From contig JAFSQE010000017.1 of assembly GCA_017446775.1 (NCBI GenBank), positions 1 to 64,000 of the forward strand: a stretch of 64,000 bases of DNA. The letters are read 5' to 3'. The notes under the pieces are model-generated. The model was not told the origin of the DNA, did not search any database, and saw only the letters and a program-made list of their open reading frames with translations. The stretch comes from Bacteroidales bacterium. GTDB lineage: Bacteria; Bacteroidota; Bacteroidia; Bacteroidales; UBA932. Shown here piece by piece: positions 38,042-46,909 of the stretch. The first letter of the stretch is position 1, and every line of letters starts with the position of its first letter. A program made the position numbers and the translations under genes.

Positions 38042-39529
38042 TTATTCAGCCCAGAATACCGGTACTGTGGTTTTCTTCTCTTCGGGGCAGTTCTTGTTGT
38101 AGTCCTGAGCGCCCTTGGGATAAGGGAAGCGCTGGGCTATCTTGCCGGCTCCGATTTCGGTGTAGACCTGATAAGGAGTATAGAGCTCACCAGGTGTCAG
38201 AACAGATGCATCGAGCACATCATTGGGGCCAAAGTCATAAATATCCTCTGCCTTGAGTTCGCCCATGGCGGGATATTTCAGGCGGCGCATCTCGCACCAT
38301 GCCTCAAAGCCATTGGTGCCGGAGAGTGCAACCCACTTCTGGACGCCAAGGTTCTTGTCGCTGCCGTCGTAGGGCCATGCGGCCAGCACGGACTCTGCGC
38401 CAATTGCGCCTGCGCTTGCGAATGATGCCTGGATGGCAGCCTCGTAGTACTCTTTGGCCTTAACTTCATCTTTCGCTACCTTATGATAGTACTCGCTCAG
38501 GAAGAAGTTGATTTCAGAAACGGTAATCAGATAAACCGGGCTGTTGTACTTCATGGCAGGACGGCAGAATGCGGCAGATTTGTACTTCTTAGAGGAGCTC
38601 ATGTTGTATCCGGAGATACTGCCCCAGTATTCGCCTGCCTCATTTGCGGAGAAGAAGGACTTCAGGCGGTTGTCGCCGGAGGCCGTCATTGTCCTGTAAA
38701 GAGCCACGTTCAGACCAACATTGATTTGGGTGGAACCGAAGTAGAGGGCGAACTCTTCCTGATAGAACGGGTTTGCCTTGCCGGCTTCGTCGGCCCAGCA
38801 GCCGGCCCATGCAACGTCAGATGCGGGGAAGTTGCCTGCATTCACTAAAGCGGTGAGTTTGTCGTCTACGCTGACCTTTGCTCTTTCCCTCATATAGATT
38901 TTGAGTTTGAGGGCGTTTGCAAACTGAATCCATTTGCCTGCGGTCTCGTTGGGAAAGAGGAAGTTGTTGACAACTGCGTCGCCGTCAGTTGCCTTGGCAA
39001 GGGCAGCGTTCAGTTCGGCGATGAGGCCTTCATATACGGTTACACCTTCGTCGAACTTGGGGTGCATGTTCTCTGCACCTTTTTGGGCTTCTGTGTAGGA
39101 AATCTCACCAAATGCATCTACAAGTGCCTGATATGCAAACACGCGGATGCAGGTGGCGGCAAGATATGAACCCCACTCGCCTGCAGCTTCGGAATTGTCG
39201 CGTACGATTGTGGCATTTGCAATTGCTGTGGTCAGCATGGTGTGTACACCGTCGACAGCGGTTGCAGAAAGGGTAAAACGGCTGTAGCCCAAATAGTTGC
39301 TGGCGCCGGAGAACTGTGTGTAGTGCTCGCTGAGGTAGCTGCCAAGGAATCTCATGTAATCGCCGTAACGAGAGCAGAGCGCCATCTCTGCAGCCGGGAA
39401 AATCAGATCGTCGTTCACCATTTCGGGGCTGGGAGAATTCGGGCTGTAGTTAATGTCAAGCCAATCGTTGCAAGACACCAGCGAGAGAGTAGCTATTGAT
39501 ATAACTATTGTGAGTATAAACTTTTTCAT
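38042..39529 (-). CDS. SusD-like surface nutrient-binding lipoprotein (SusD-like_2 type)
   Basis: 495 residues, lipoprotein signal ending at C20 (LVSCNDWLDINYSPNSP). The TPR-like helical pattern with SPEMVNDDLIFPAAEMAL, FLGSYLSEHYTQFSG and EINFFLSEYYHKVAKDEVKAKEYYEAAI fits the SusD-like_2 branch. These lids close over the SusC channel and bind the nutrient. It is preceded by GGAGG and lies 14 bp after susC. Members of this branch are known from oligopeptide importers. Confidence 0.88.
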   Translation of the reverse strand: MKKFILTIVISIATLSLVSCNDWLDINYSPNSPSPEMVNDDLIFPAAEMALCSRYGDYMRFLGSYLSEHYTQFSGASNYLGYSRFTLSATAVDGVHTMLTTAIANATIVRDNSEAAGEWGSYLAATCIRVFAYQALVDAFGEISYTEAQKGAENMHPKFDEGVTVYEGLIAELNAALAKATDGDAVVNNFLFPNETAGKWIQFANALKLKIYMRERAKVSVDDKLTALVNAGNFPASDVAWAGCWADEAGKANPFYQEEFALYFGSTQINVGLNVALYRTMTASGDNRLKSFFSANEAGEYWGSISGYNMSSSKKYKSAAFCRPAMKYNSPVYLITVSEINFFLSEYYHKVAKDEVKAKEYYEAAIQASFASAGAIGAESVLAAWPYDGSDKNLGVQKWVALSGTNGFEAWCEMRRLKYPAMGELKAEDIYDFGPNDVLDASVLTPGELYTPYQVYTEIGAGKIAQRFPYPKGAQDYNKNCPEEKKTTVPVFWAE

Positions 39530-39543
39530 AATTCGGATCCTCC

Positions 39544-42500
39544 TTAGAATTTAATGTTAAGGTTGAGGCCCCAGATACGGCAGGAAGGATTGACGTAAGT
39601 TTCACCAAAGAGACCGTCACGGTCGGTGCCTTGGTTGGTGTGCTCGGGATCGATATAGACGTTGCTGCTGGGAGTCCAGGTCAGAGCGTTATTCACATAA
39701 GCAGAGAGACCTACACCCTGGAAAGGACCAATCCACTTCTTAGGCAGATTGTAGGTCAGGGAAACGTTACGCAGTTTTACGAATGTACGGTCAACCAGGT
39801 AGAACAGGCGGCCTTCTTCAGCACCCCAGCTCCAGTAGTCCTGGAGACTGGAATCGTTCAGCTGGATAGGAGTGGTGTTCTCTACATATCCGCCCTCGCC
39901 ATTGTTGGCCGCATCGTCCCAAACGACAGAGTTGGGGATTACGAACGGTCGGCGGTCGTTATAGGTGGTAACATAACCGTTACCGGTGAACTGCATGATA
40001 TCCTTGGAACGGGAGAACATCTTGCCACCGTAGCGAGCATCAACAGCTGCGCTGAATGAGATGTTCTTGTAGGTAAGGTTTGTGGAGATACCTCCGGTCC
40101 ATTTGTAGTTGGCATCAAAGCCGGAATACTCAAGGTTGTCCGAGAGTTCTGCCTGACCATATTCGTCAACAATCAAGGCTCCGTAATAGGGGCTTTCCTC
40201 ATCTTCCACGCGCTGGGGAACATATGTCCAGTATGTACCGTAAGGCATGCCTTCTTCTATGTAGAAGTTGACACGGTCTTTGGCCGCACTGGTAGAGAAA
40301 GAGTCTACAAGCAGTTTGCCGTCGGAAACCTCGTCGGGAAGGTCAAGAACCTTGCTGAAGTTCTTTGCCCAGTTTACGCTTACGTCCCAACGGAAGTTGC
40401 GGGTCTGTACGGGAACAAAGTCAAAGAGCAGCTCGACACCGCGGTTGCGAACCGTACCTGCATTATAAACGATAGAGGTGTAACCGGTGGCGGGATCAAG
40501 GGTGATGGGGAAGATCTGGTCGGTGGTTACACGGTTATAGTAAGCAGCGTCCATACCTATGCGACCATCAAAGAAGCGCAGGTTGGCACCTACTTCAAAC
40601 TCGGTGGTCATCTCCGGACGGAGCTCGGTAGCTGGAATAGAAGAGCCCCTGCGGAAAGCGTTGCTGCCATTCATGGGGAATTTTGCTATACCGGAACCGT
40701 ATATGCCGCCGTAGCTTGCCTGGGCATAGGTGGGGTTGGTGTAATAAACACCGGCATCGCTACCGGTCTTACCGTAAGCTGCACGGACCTTGCCAAAGGA
40801 GAGAACGTTGTTCTTGGGCAGGTAGTTGGTAAAAATCCAGCTGAGGGTTGCACCGGGATAGAAGTAGTGGTTGTTTGCCAACGGTAGGGTAGAAGACCAG
40901 TCGTTGCGGGCGGTCAGCTCCAGAAAGAGGCTGTCGTCCCAACCTAACGTTACGTCGCCGTAAAGGCCAAGCAGACGTCTCTTGCTCTGGCTGTCAGAGA
41001 GGGTGGTTTTGGTAGCACCGTTGCTAAGGTTCCAGAATCCTGAATATACTGCCAGGTCATCGGTTTGGCCGGTGATGGATGTGCCAAAACGCTCGTTGAT
41101 ATTGACACCGGCAATTGCGCTTACAGAGAATCTGTTGTCCACGAAAGAGTTGTTGTACTGTGCCAGGAAATCGTGGTTGGTCTCATATCCGCGATAGTAG
41201 TATGCATATACATAGCCGGCTGCGTTCAGGGTGGCGGGAGCATAACCTTTGTTATCGTATATGAGCGCATCGTCCAGGGCAATCTGCGGCTCGCCGTACT
41301 TCTGGTCGTAGTCGCTGTAGTTGAAGCTGTAACGATAGGTCAGAGTCAGGTGTTCTATAGGCATAACGTCTGCCTGTACCTTACCAAAGATCTGCTTCTG
41401 ATTAACGATATTGTCACGGTTTTCAATTGCCCAATAGGGGCTGGTGATACTGTAGGGGGTGAAGTATGCCTCGGGAGAGTTGAACGCTGTGGGGAGGTTC
41501 TGGAGGTCAACCAGAGAGACGTCACGGGCAAATTCGTTCAAGCCGTCGATGAGGGACGTACCCTGGAACATGCTGATGGATTGTGTTTTTGATGTAGAGA
41601 AATTGACCTGGGAAGAGATTTTGAGCCACTTGACAGGTGCGAAGGAGCTACGGAACGCTAATCCATTACGTTTATACGTGTCTTTGTCGCCGGGGATGAT
41701 ACCGTTATCGCTCGCATTGTTATAGGAGAGATAGTAGGTCATCTTGCCGTCATCAGAAATGCCGTCGATAGCCACATTGTGCTTGTGGCTCCAGCCGATA
41801 TCAAAGAAGTCGCGGACGTTATCGGGTTTTGCCGTGTACTCGTGATAGAGCTGATAACCATTCCAAATCGGACCGTAAGGCTGGAGAGAACCGTCGAGTT
41901 TGGGGCCCCAGGAACCGTTTTCGATGAATGTCTGCTCACCGTTCCAACCCTGACCATAGGTGTTCTGGTAAACCGGGAGAGTTGAAATCTGACGTGCTTC
42001 CAGGCCACCGCTGTAGCTGATGGTGAAGTTCTTGTCTGCACTGCGTTTGCCCTGCTTGGTGGTAATCAGAATCACACCGTTGGCTGCGCGGGAACCGTAC
42101 AGCGCGGTTGCTGCAGCACCCTTGAGGATGGTCATGCTGACGATGTCCTCGTTGGAGAGGCTGCCCATACCGCCTACAATGATGTTATCCACAACATAGA
42201 GGGGTTGGTTGCTGGAGTTGATTGAAGAATAACCACGGATAATCACGGTGTTACCTGCACCCGGGTCAGTTGTGGTAGAAGAAACCTGCAGACCGGCAAC
42301 CTTACCTGCGAGAGCATTGGTGACATTGGTTGCATGCTGGGTGGCGATTTCCTCGTTCTTGACGGTAGTGGCGGCATAACCGATGGATTTCTCACTACGG
42401 GTGATACCCATTGCGGTTACCACAACTTCATCGAGGAGCATCAAGTCCTCTTCCATCACAACATTCATTGTCGAACCCGTAACCTCTTGTTTCTGGGGTT

Positions 42501-42741
42501 TCATGCCATAAAACAGGAAAGATAGAGTTTGACCAGGTTTAGCACTGATGGTGTAAGCGCCGTTTGCGCCGGTAACGACACCGATGGTCGTTCCGTCAAC
42601 AACTACAGAAGCTCCGGCTACCGGCTCACCATTCCGGTCTGTTACTACACCGGACACTTTCTGAACCTGTGCCGAAGCAACCAAAGTCGTTGCGGCCATC
42701 ACAAGTGCTGTCAGAAAAAGCTTTACTTTTTTCATAGGCAT
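39544..42741 (-). CDS. SusC/RagA-family TonB-linked outer-membrane transporter, locus 1
   Basis: 1065 residues: signal peptide (from MKKVKLFLTALVMAATT; the ATG at 42735 is an alternative start), a carboxypeptidase-regulatory-like domain (about 28-105, VTDRNGEPVAGASVVVDGTT), the plug with NVTNALAGKVAGLQVSSTTTDPG and ANGVILITTKQGK, and the barrel ending in IWGLNLNIKF. It imports large nutrients with energy from TonB. Only about 36 bp separate its start from an inverted repeat bounding the invertase segment. No TAnnTTTG promoter is visible in its own 5' region, so its expression may depend on the orientation of that segment. Confidence 0.93.
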   Translation of the reverse strand: MPMKKVKLFLTALVMAATTLVASAQVQKVSGVVTDRNGEPVAGASVVVDGTTIGVVTGANGAYTISAKPGQTLSFLFYGMKPQKQEVTGSTMNVVMEEDLMLLDEVVVTAMGITRSEKSIGYAATTVKNEEIATQHATNVTNALAGKVAGLQVSSTTTDPGAGNTVIIRGYSSINSSNQPLYVVDNIIVGGMGSLSNEDIVSMTILKGAAATALYGSRAANGVILITTKQGKRSADKNFTISYSGGLEARQISTLPVYQNTYGQGWNGEQTFIENGSWGPKLDGSLQPYGPIWNGYQLYHEYTAKPDNVRDFFDIGWSHKHNVAIDGISDDGKMTYYLSYNNASDNGIIPGDKDTYKRNGLAFRSSFAPVKWLKISSQVNFSTSKTQSISMFQGTSLIDGLNEFARDVSLVDLQNLPTAFNSPEAYFTPYSITSPYWAIENRDNIVNQKQIFGKVQADVMPIEHLTLTYRYSFNYSDYDQKYGEPQIALDDALIYDNKGYAPATLNAAGYVYAYYYRGYETNHDFLAQYNNSFVDNRFSVSAIAGVNINERFGTSITGQTDDLAVYSGFWNLSNGATKTTLSDSQSKRRLLGLYGDVTLGWDDSLFLELTARNDWSSTLPLANNHYFYPGATLSWIFTNYLPKNNVLSFGKVRAAYGKTGSDAGVYYTNPTYAQASYGGIYGSGIAKFPMNGSNAFRRGSSIPATELRPEMTTEFEVGANLRFFDGRIGMDAAYYNRVTTDQIFPITLDPATGYTSIVYNAGTVRNRGVELLFDFVPVQTRNFRWDVSVNWAKNFSKVLDLPDEVSDGKLLVDSFSTSAAKDRVNFYIEEGMPYGTYWTYVPQRVEDEESPYYGALIVDEYGQAELSDNLEYSGFDANYKWTGGISTNLTYKNISFSAAVDARYGGKMFSRSKDIMQFTGNGYVTTYNDRRPFVIPNSVVWDDAANNGEGGYVENTTPIQLNDSSLQDYWSWGAEEGRLFYLVDRTFVKLRNVSLTYNLPKKWIGPFQGVGLSAYVNNALTWTPSSNVYIDPEHTNQGTDRDGLFGETYVNPSCRIWGLNLNIKF

Positions 42742-42777
42742 TACTTTTGGTTAAACAATATTTCTGGTTAAAAAAGC

Positions 42778-42792
42778 TTCCAATAAAAGGAG
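42778..42792. repeat. Left arm of inverted repeat flanking the invertase gene
   Basis: TTCCAATAAAAGGAG matches, inverted, CTCCTTTTTTTGGAA at 43628-43642 (14/15). With one gap the match continues inward (GGAG-x-GTT-ATTT). It partly overlaps the invertase ribosome-binding site AGGAGGG. Confidence 0.6.
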
Positions 42793-42801
42793 GGTTTATT
42801 T

Positions 42802-43416
42802 ATGGTTTACGCATACATCCGTGTGAGTACGGCAGAGCAGTCCTGCTCCAGCCAACAGTACGAAATCCGAAAATGGGCAACCGCCACCGGGCAGACGATA
42901 GACCGGTGGGAAAGTGAATCTGTTTCCGGCACGATTGTGCCAGGGAAGCGCAAACTGGGGCGTATGATCCGCCGCCTCAAGCGGGGCGACCTGATCGTGT
43001 GCACAGAGATATCGCGCCTTGGGCGCAATATGCTCATGATTATGAGCATACTTAACGATTGTGCGGCCAAAGGCATCCGCATCCACACTATCAAAGACAA
43101 TTTCTCGCTTGACAACGACCTCAATTCCAAAATCATTGCGTTCGCATTTGCCCTGGCGGCGGAGATTGAACGCAATCTGATTTCCCAGCGGACGCGAGAG
43201 GCGCTGGCCGAGCTGAAGGCGTCCGGAGTCAGGCTGGGGCGACCGGCGGGCAGTTACAAGAGAAGATGTGAGGTGATGCGGGATTTACCCAGAATAATTG
43301 AGCTCAGGGCGGCGGGATTTTCTTATCCTGCAATCGCGAAGCGATATGGAATACACAGGAATACCCTTGTAAACTATTTGAAATCAAACGATTGCCTGAG
43401 TGGGGCGGGAATGTGA
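42802..43416 (+). CDS. Mpi-type serine DNA invertase
   Basis: 204 residues of the resolvase/invertase family. The N-terminal catalytic domain has R7 and S9 in YIRVSTAEQ and the RLGRN motif (72-76). The long E helix runs over about 100-140 (AAEIERNLISQRTREAL), followed by the ALAELKASGVRLGRPAGS linker. A short C-terminal HTH (YPAIAKRYGIHRNTLVNYL) binds DNA. The overall pattern, with ICxE/SRLGRN, TIKDNF and SLDNDLNSKIIAFAFALAAEIERN, matches the Mpi master invertases of Bacteroides, which flip promoters of surface loci. A GGAGGG ribosome-binding site precedes it. It lies between two divergent susC genes inside an inverted repeat. Confidence 0.92.
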   Translation: MVYAYIRVSTAEQSCSSQQYEIRKWATATGQTIDRWESESVSGTIVPGKRKLGRMIRRLKRGDLIVCTEISRLGRNMLMIMSILNDCAAKGIRIHTIKDNFSLDNDLNSKIIAFAFALAAEIERNLISQRTREALAELKASGVRLGRPAGSYKRRCEVMRDLPRIIELRAAGFSYPAIAKRYGIHRNTLVNYLKSNDCLSGAGM

Positions 43417-43433
43417 TTTTATTTTTGATTATA

Positions 43434-43457
43434 AATTGTTAGCGAAACGCGACAATT
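43434..43457. promoter_or_regulatory. Palindrome 1 with GCGACAATT-type half-sites
   Basis: AATTGTTAGCG / CGCGACAATT around AAA, 24 bp. The half-site recurs in palindrome 2. It is a possible binding site for the invertase or a regulator of susC locus 2. Confidence 0.5.
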
Positions 43458-43589
43458 GATTTCAAAGTGTAACTAAAAAATGTGAAAACGGTGTAAAAGT
43501 TGTTAAAAACCAGCCGAATGGTTACTTATATGCAGATGGCGGCTTAATTACAAATTTGGATATCTCAAAAAAAATACCGACCTTGCGCC

Positions 43590-43618
43590 GTAATTTTCGC
43601 TTTAGTAGCGACAATTAC
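43590..43618. promoter_or_regulatory. Palindrome 2 with GCGACAATT-type half-sites
   Basis: Two 12-nt arms (43590-43601 and 43607-43618, one mismatch) around TTAGT, 75 bp before the susC locus-2 ATG. The arm contains GCGACAATT as in palindrome 1. Confidence 0.55.
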
Positions 43619-43627
43619 AAAATAACG

Positions 43628-43642
43628 CTCCTTTTTTTGGAA
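43628..43642. repeat. Right arm of inverted repeat flanking the invertase gene
   Basis: Pairs with 42778-42792. The segment between the arms (about 835 bp) holds the invertase gene and palindromes 1 and 2. Confidence 0.6.
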
Positions 43643-43692
43643 TGTAAAACCATTTAATACTTATTCATTATTAATCAAAAACCAATTAGTCT

Positions 43693-46600
43693 ATGAAAAG
43701 ATTGAAAATGCTCTTTGCAGCGCTTTTGATGATGGTTTCTGTCGCTGCTTTTGCGCAGAAAGTCCAGATCAAAGGTTCTGTAACTGATGCGACTACCGGC
43801 GAGCCCGTTTCATTTGCCACCGTGCAGGTGAAGGGTACAAGTATCGGTACGTCCACGGGCTTTGATGGTTCTTTCTCGCTGTCGGTTCCCCAAAAGGCAA
43901 CCCTGCTGTTCAGCTTCGTCGGCTACAAGACTGCTGAAGTTGAGGTTGGCGACCGCAAGCAGATCGACGTGATGCTCACTCCCGATGCTGAGTATCTGGA
44001 AGATGTGCTGGTCGTTGCCTACGGTACCGCAAAGAAGGAATCCTTCACCGGTAGTGCTTCTACCATCAAGTCCGATGCTATTGAGAAGAGATCCGTTGCC
44101 AATGTAACCAAGGCCCTCGACGGTCTTGCAGCCGGCGTCCAGACCACTTCCGGTTCTGGTCAGCCTGGTGCAGGCGCTTCTGTCATCATCCGCGGTTTTG
44201 GTTCCATCAATGCATCTTCCTCTCCTCTCTATGTGGTTGACGGTGTGCCCTATGACGGTGCAATCAACGCCATCAACCCCAATGATATCGAGTCGATGAC
44301 CGTTATCAAGGATGCATCTGCAGGTGCTCTCTACGGTGCACGTGGTGCAAACGGCGTCGTGATCATCACCACCAAGAAGGGCGGTGACGGCCCCGCTAAC
44401 GTAAACTTTAAGGCAAGTGTGGGCGTTTCTTCCCGTTCTATCCCCCGCTATGAGACTCTCAATACTGCACAGTGGATGGAGGATATCCTCTATATGTACA
44501 CCAACGATTATCTTGCCGCGGGTCTTCCTATCAATGAGGCCAGGGCAAGTGCATTTGAATACATAACCACCGGTGCACTCAAGGCCTTTGGCGCAGATGG
44601 ACAATATAATCCCTACGATGTCCCTCTGGATAAAGTATATGATATGTCAACCGGCAAAGTTGCCGATGGTGCTAATCTTAAATGGAACGATGACTGGCTG
44701 GATGAGGCTACTAATCCCACCCCGCTGCGTCAGGAATACCAGATGACAGTATCCGGCGGAAACCAGAACAATAAATATATGTTCTCCATTGGTTATCTCA
44801 ATGAAGAGGGTCTGGTTAAACTCACCAAATTCGATCGTATCAGCGCACGTGCCAATGTAGAGAATCAAATCCGTCCTTGGTTCCGTACCGGTTTGAATGT
44901 CAACCTGGCCCGCAGTATGTCCAACATGACCGCTCTGGGCAACTCGCAGACTTCAAGCTCTGAATACAGCAACGTGTTCTATTCCTGCCAGCTGATGGCG
45001 CCTATCTACCCGATGTATCTGCGCAATGCCGACGGCAGCTATGCCCTTGATGCAAACGGCGAGAAACAGTATGACTGGGGCGAGGACCGTCCCTCCGGCG
45101 CGAATGCTGGTTGGAACCCCGTTGCAAACCTCATCGACGATAAATACGAACTCGGTGCCGACAATGTCAGCGGCCGTACTTTCGTAGAACTTGGTAACCT
45201 AAAGAGCGGCCCTCTGGCTGGCCTTAGGTTTACTGTTAACCTTGGTGTTGATGTGCGTAATACTAAAGAACGCACTTATTACAACCCCTTCTTTGGCAAT
45301 GCCAAGAGCAAAAATGGTCTGGTAGAGATTGAGGATGGCCGCACATTCAGCTACACCCTCAACGAACTGCTCGGCTACGACCGCGCATTTGGCCAGCACC
45401 ATATCGACTTTTTGGCAGGTCATGAGGCATACGCTTACAACTATCAGTATCTGATGGGTTACAAGAGCGGATTCCCGTTTGGCGACCTGTTCGAACTTGC
45501 TGCTGCTTCTACTCTTGAAGATGCCAATTCTTATTCCAGCGATTATCGCGTTGAGTCCTGGCTCTCCCGCTTGAACTACGACTTTGCAGACAAGTATTAC
45601 TTCTCCGCTTCTTTCCGTCGTGACGGTTCTTCCCGTTTCCATCAGGACAAGCGTTGGGGTAACTTCTGGAGCGTCGGTGCAAGCTGGCGTATCAGCCAGG
45701 AGAACTTCATGAAGAACATCTCCTGGATCAACAACCTGACCCTCAAGGCATCCTACGGTGTTCAGGGTAATGATAACCTTGACAAGCTCTACGCTTGGCA
45801 GAGTTTCTACAATTTGGGCTTCAGCAATGGTCCTTACCCTGGTGCAGTCGTATCTTCGCTCGAAAGCAAAGAGATTACCTGGGAGAAGAACCAGAACATC
45901 AACGTAGGTATCGAGGCTCGCCTGTTCGATCGTCTCTCCGCAACTGTAGAGTATTATAACCGCTATACTACGGACATGCTCATGAGCTATCCTATGGCTG
46001 TTTCTCTTGGTTTTGACGGTTATGACAAGAACATCGGCAACATGACCAACAGCGGTTTTGAAATCAGCCTTACCGGTGAGATTGTAAAGACCCAGAATGC
46101 ACGTTGGGCAATGACCTGGATGGGCAGCACCGTGAAGAACAAAGTGCTCCACCTGGCAGACAAGCCCAAGATCGTTACCGGCAACTATATTATCCAGGAG
46201 GGTGAGACTCTCTACTCATTCTATCTTCCTAAATCCGCGGGTATTGACCCTGCAACAGGTAATAAGTTGTACTGGGTAAGGGATATAAAGGTGGGTGAAG
46301 ATAATGAACCCATGTACGATGATAACGACGAGCCGATTTATGACGAGTGGTACATAACAGACGACTATACCAAAGCAGAACGTGAGTCAAGCAAGCGCAT
46401 ATGCGGCAGCCGTCTGCCCAAGCTCTACGGCTCATGGTCAAACGATGTTCGCATCGGCAACTTTGACTTCTCCCTGATGACCACATATTCTATCGGTGGT
46501 AAGATTAACGATGGCGTTTACCGTAGCCTCCTCTATCATACCTATCCCGGTGAAACCGGTCACGTAGACCGTATGAAAGCATGGAAGCAGCCTGGTGACA

Positions 46601-46896
46601 TCACCACTATCCCCAGAATTGACCAGCACGGTATTTATGAGATTGCTCTTACCGATGACGAGCTGTTCGATGCTTCTTATTTTGCAATCAAGAACGTAAC
46701 CCTGGGGTACACCCTGCCGGCGAAAGTCTTGAACGCAATCAGTATGAAGACAGTACGCATATTCCTGAGTGCAGATAATCTCTATATGTTCTCTGCCCTT
46801 AAGGGTATGGACCCGCAGTATAACTTCACCGGTGGTACCGGTTATTCATACACTCCTACCAGGACAATCTCTTGCGGCCTGGATATTAACTTCTAA
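43693..46896 (+). CDS. SusC/RagA-family TonB-linked outer-membrane transporter, locus 2
   Basis: 1067 residues: signal peptide (MKRLKMLFAALLMMVSVAAFA), regulatory-like domain (VTDATTGEPVSFATVQVKGTS), plug (NVTKALDGLAAGVQTTSGSGQPG; GANGVVIITTKKGG) and a barrel ending in ISCGLDINF. It is divergent from locus 1, with the invertase between. It pairs with the SusD-like gene 13 bp downstream. The nutrient cannot be inferred; no glycosidase lies in the same operon. The 276 bp before it hold two palindromes and one arm of the inverted repeat but no clear TAnnTTTG promoter. Confidence 0.94.
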   Translation: MKRLKMLFAALLMMVSVAAFAQKVQIKGSVTDATTGEPVSFATVQVKGTSIGTSTGFDGSFSLSVPQKATLLFSFVGYKTAEVEVGDRKQIDVMLTPDAEYLEDVLVVAYGTAKKESFTGSASTIKSDAIEKRSVANVTKALDGLAAGVQTTSGSGQPGAGASVIIRGFGSINASSSPLYVVDGVPYDGAINAINPNDIESMTVIKDASAGALYGARGANGVVIITTKKGGDGPANVNFKASVGVSSRSIPRYETLNTAQWMEDILYMYTNDYLAAGLPINEARASAFEYITTGALKAFGADGQYNPYDVPLDKVYDMSTGKVADGANLKWNDDWLDEATNPTPLRQEYQMTVSGGNQNNKYMFSIGYLNEEGLVKLTKFDRISARANVENQIRPWFRTGLNVNLARSMSNMTALGNSQTSSSEYSNVFYSCQLMAPIYPMYLRNADGSYALDANGEKQYDWGEDRPSGANAGWNPVANLIDDKYELGADNVSGRTFVELGNLKSGPLAGLRFTVNLGVDVRNTKERTYYNPFFGNAKSKNGLVEIEDGRTFSYTLNELLGYDRAFGQHHIDFLAGHEAYAYNYQYLMGYKSGFPFGDLFELAAASTLEDANSYSSDYRVESWLSRLNYDFADKYYFSASFRRDGSSRFHQDKRWGNFWSVGASWRISQENFMKNISWINNLTLKASYGVQGNDNLDKLYAWQSFYNLGFSNGPYPGAVVSSLESKEITWEKNQNINVGIEARLFDRLSATVEYYNRYTTDMLMSYPMAVSLGFDGYDKNIGNMTNSGFEISLTGEIVKTQNARWAMTWMGSTVKNKVLHLADKPKIVTGNYIIQEGETLYSFYLPKSAGIDPATGNKLYWVRDIKVGEDNEPMYDDNDEPIYDEWYITDDYTKAERESSKRICGSRLPKLYGSWSNDVRIGNFDFSLMTTYSIGGKINDGVYRSLLYHTYPGETGHVDRMKAWKQPGDITTIPRIDQHGIYEIALTDDELFDASYFAIKNVTLGYTLPAKVLNAISMKTVRIFLSADNLYMFSALKGMDPQYNFTGGTGYSYTPTRTISCGLDINF

Positions 46897-46909
46897 TTGA
46901 AAGGATACT

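Noticed and set aside
42742-43692. Invertase gene as part of an insertion sequence or transposon
   Set aside because: The protein is of the small Mpi invertase type, there is no transposase or target-site duplication, and the inverted repeat fits a switch better than transposon ends.
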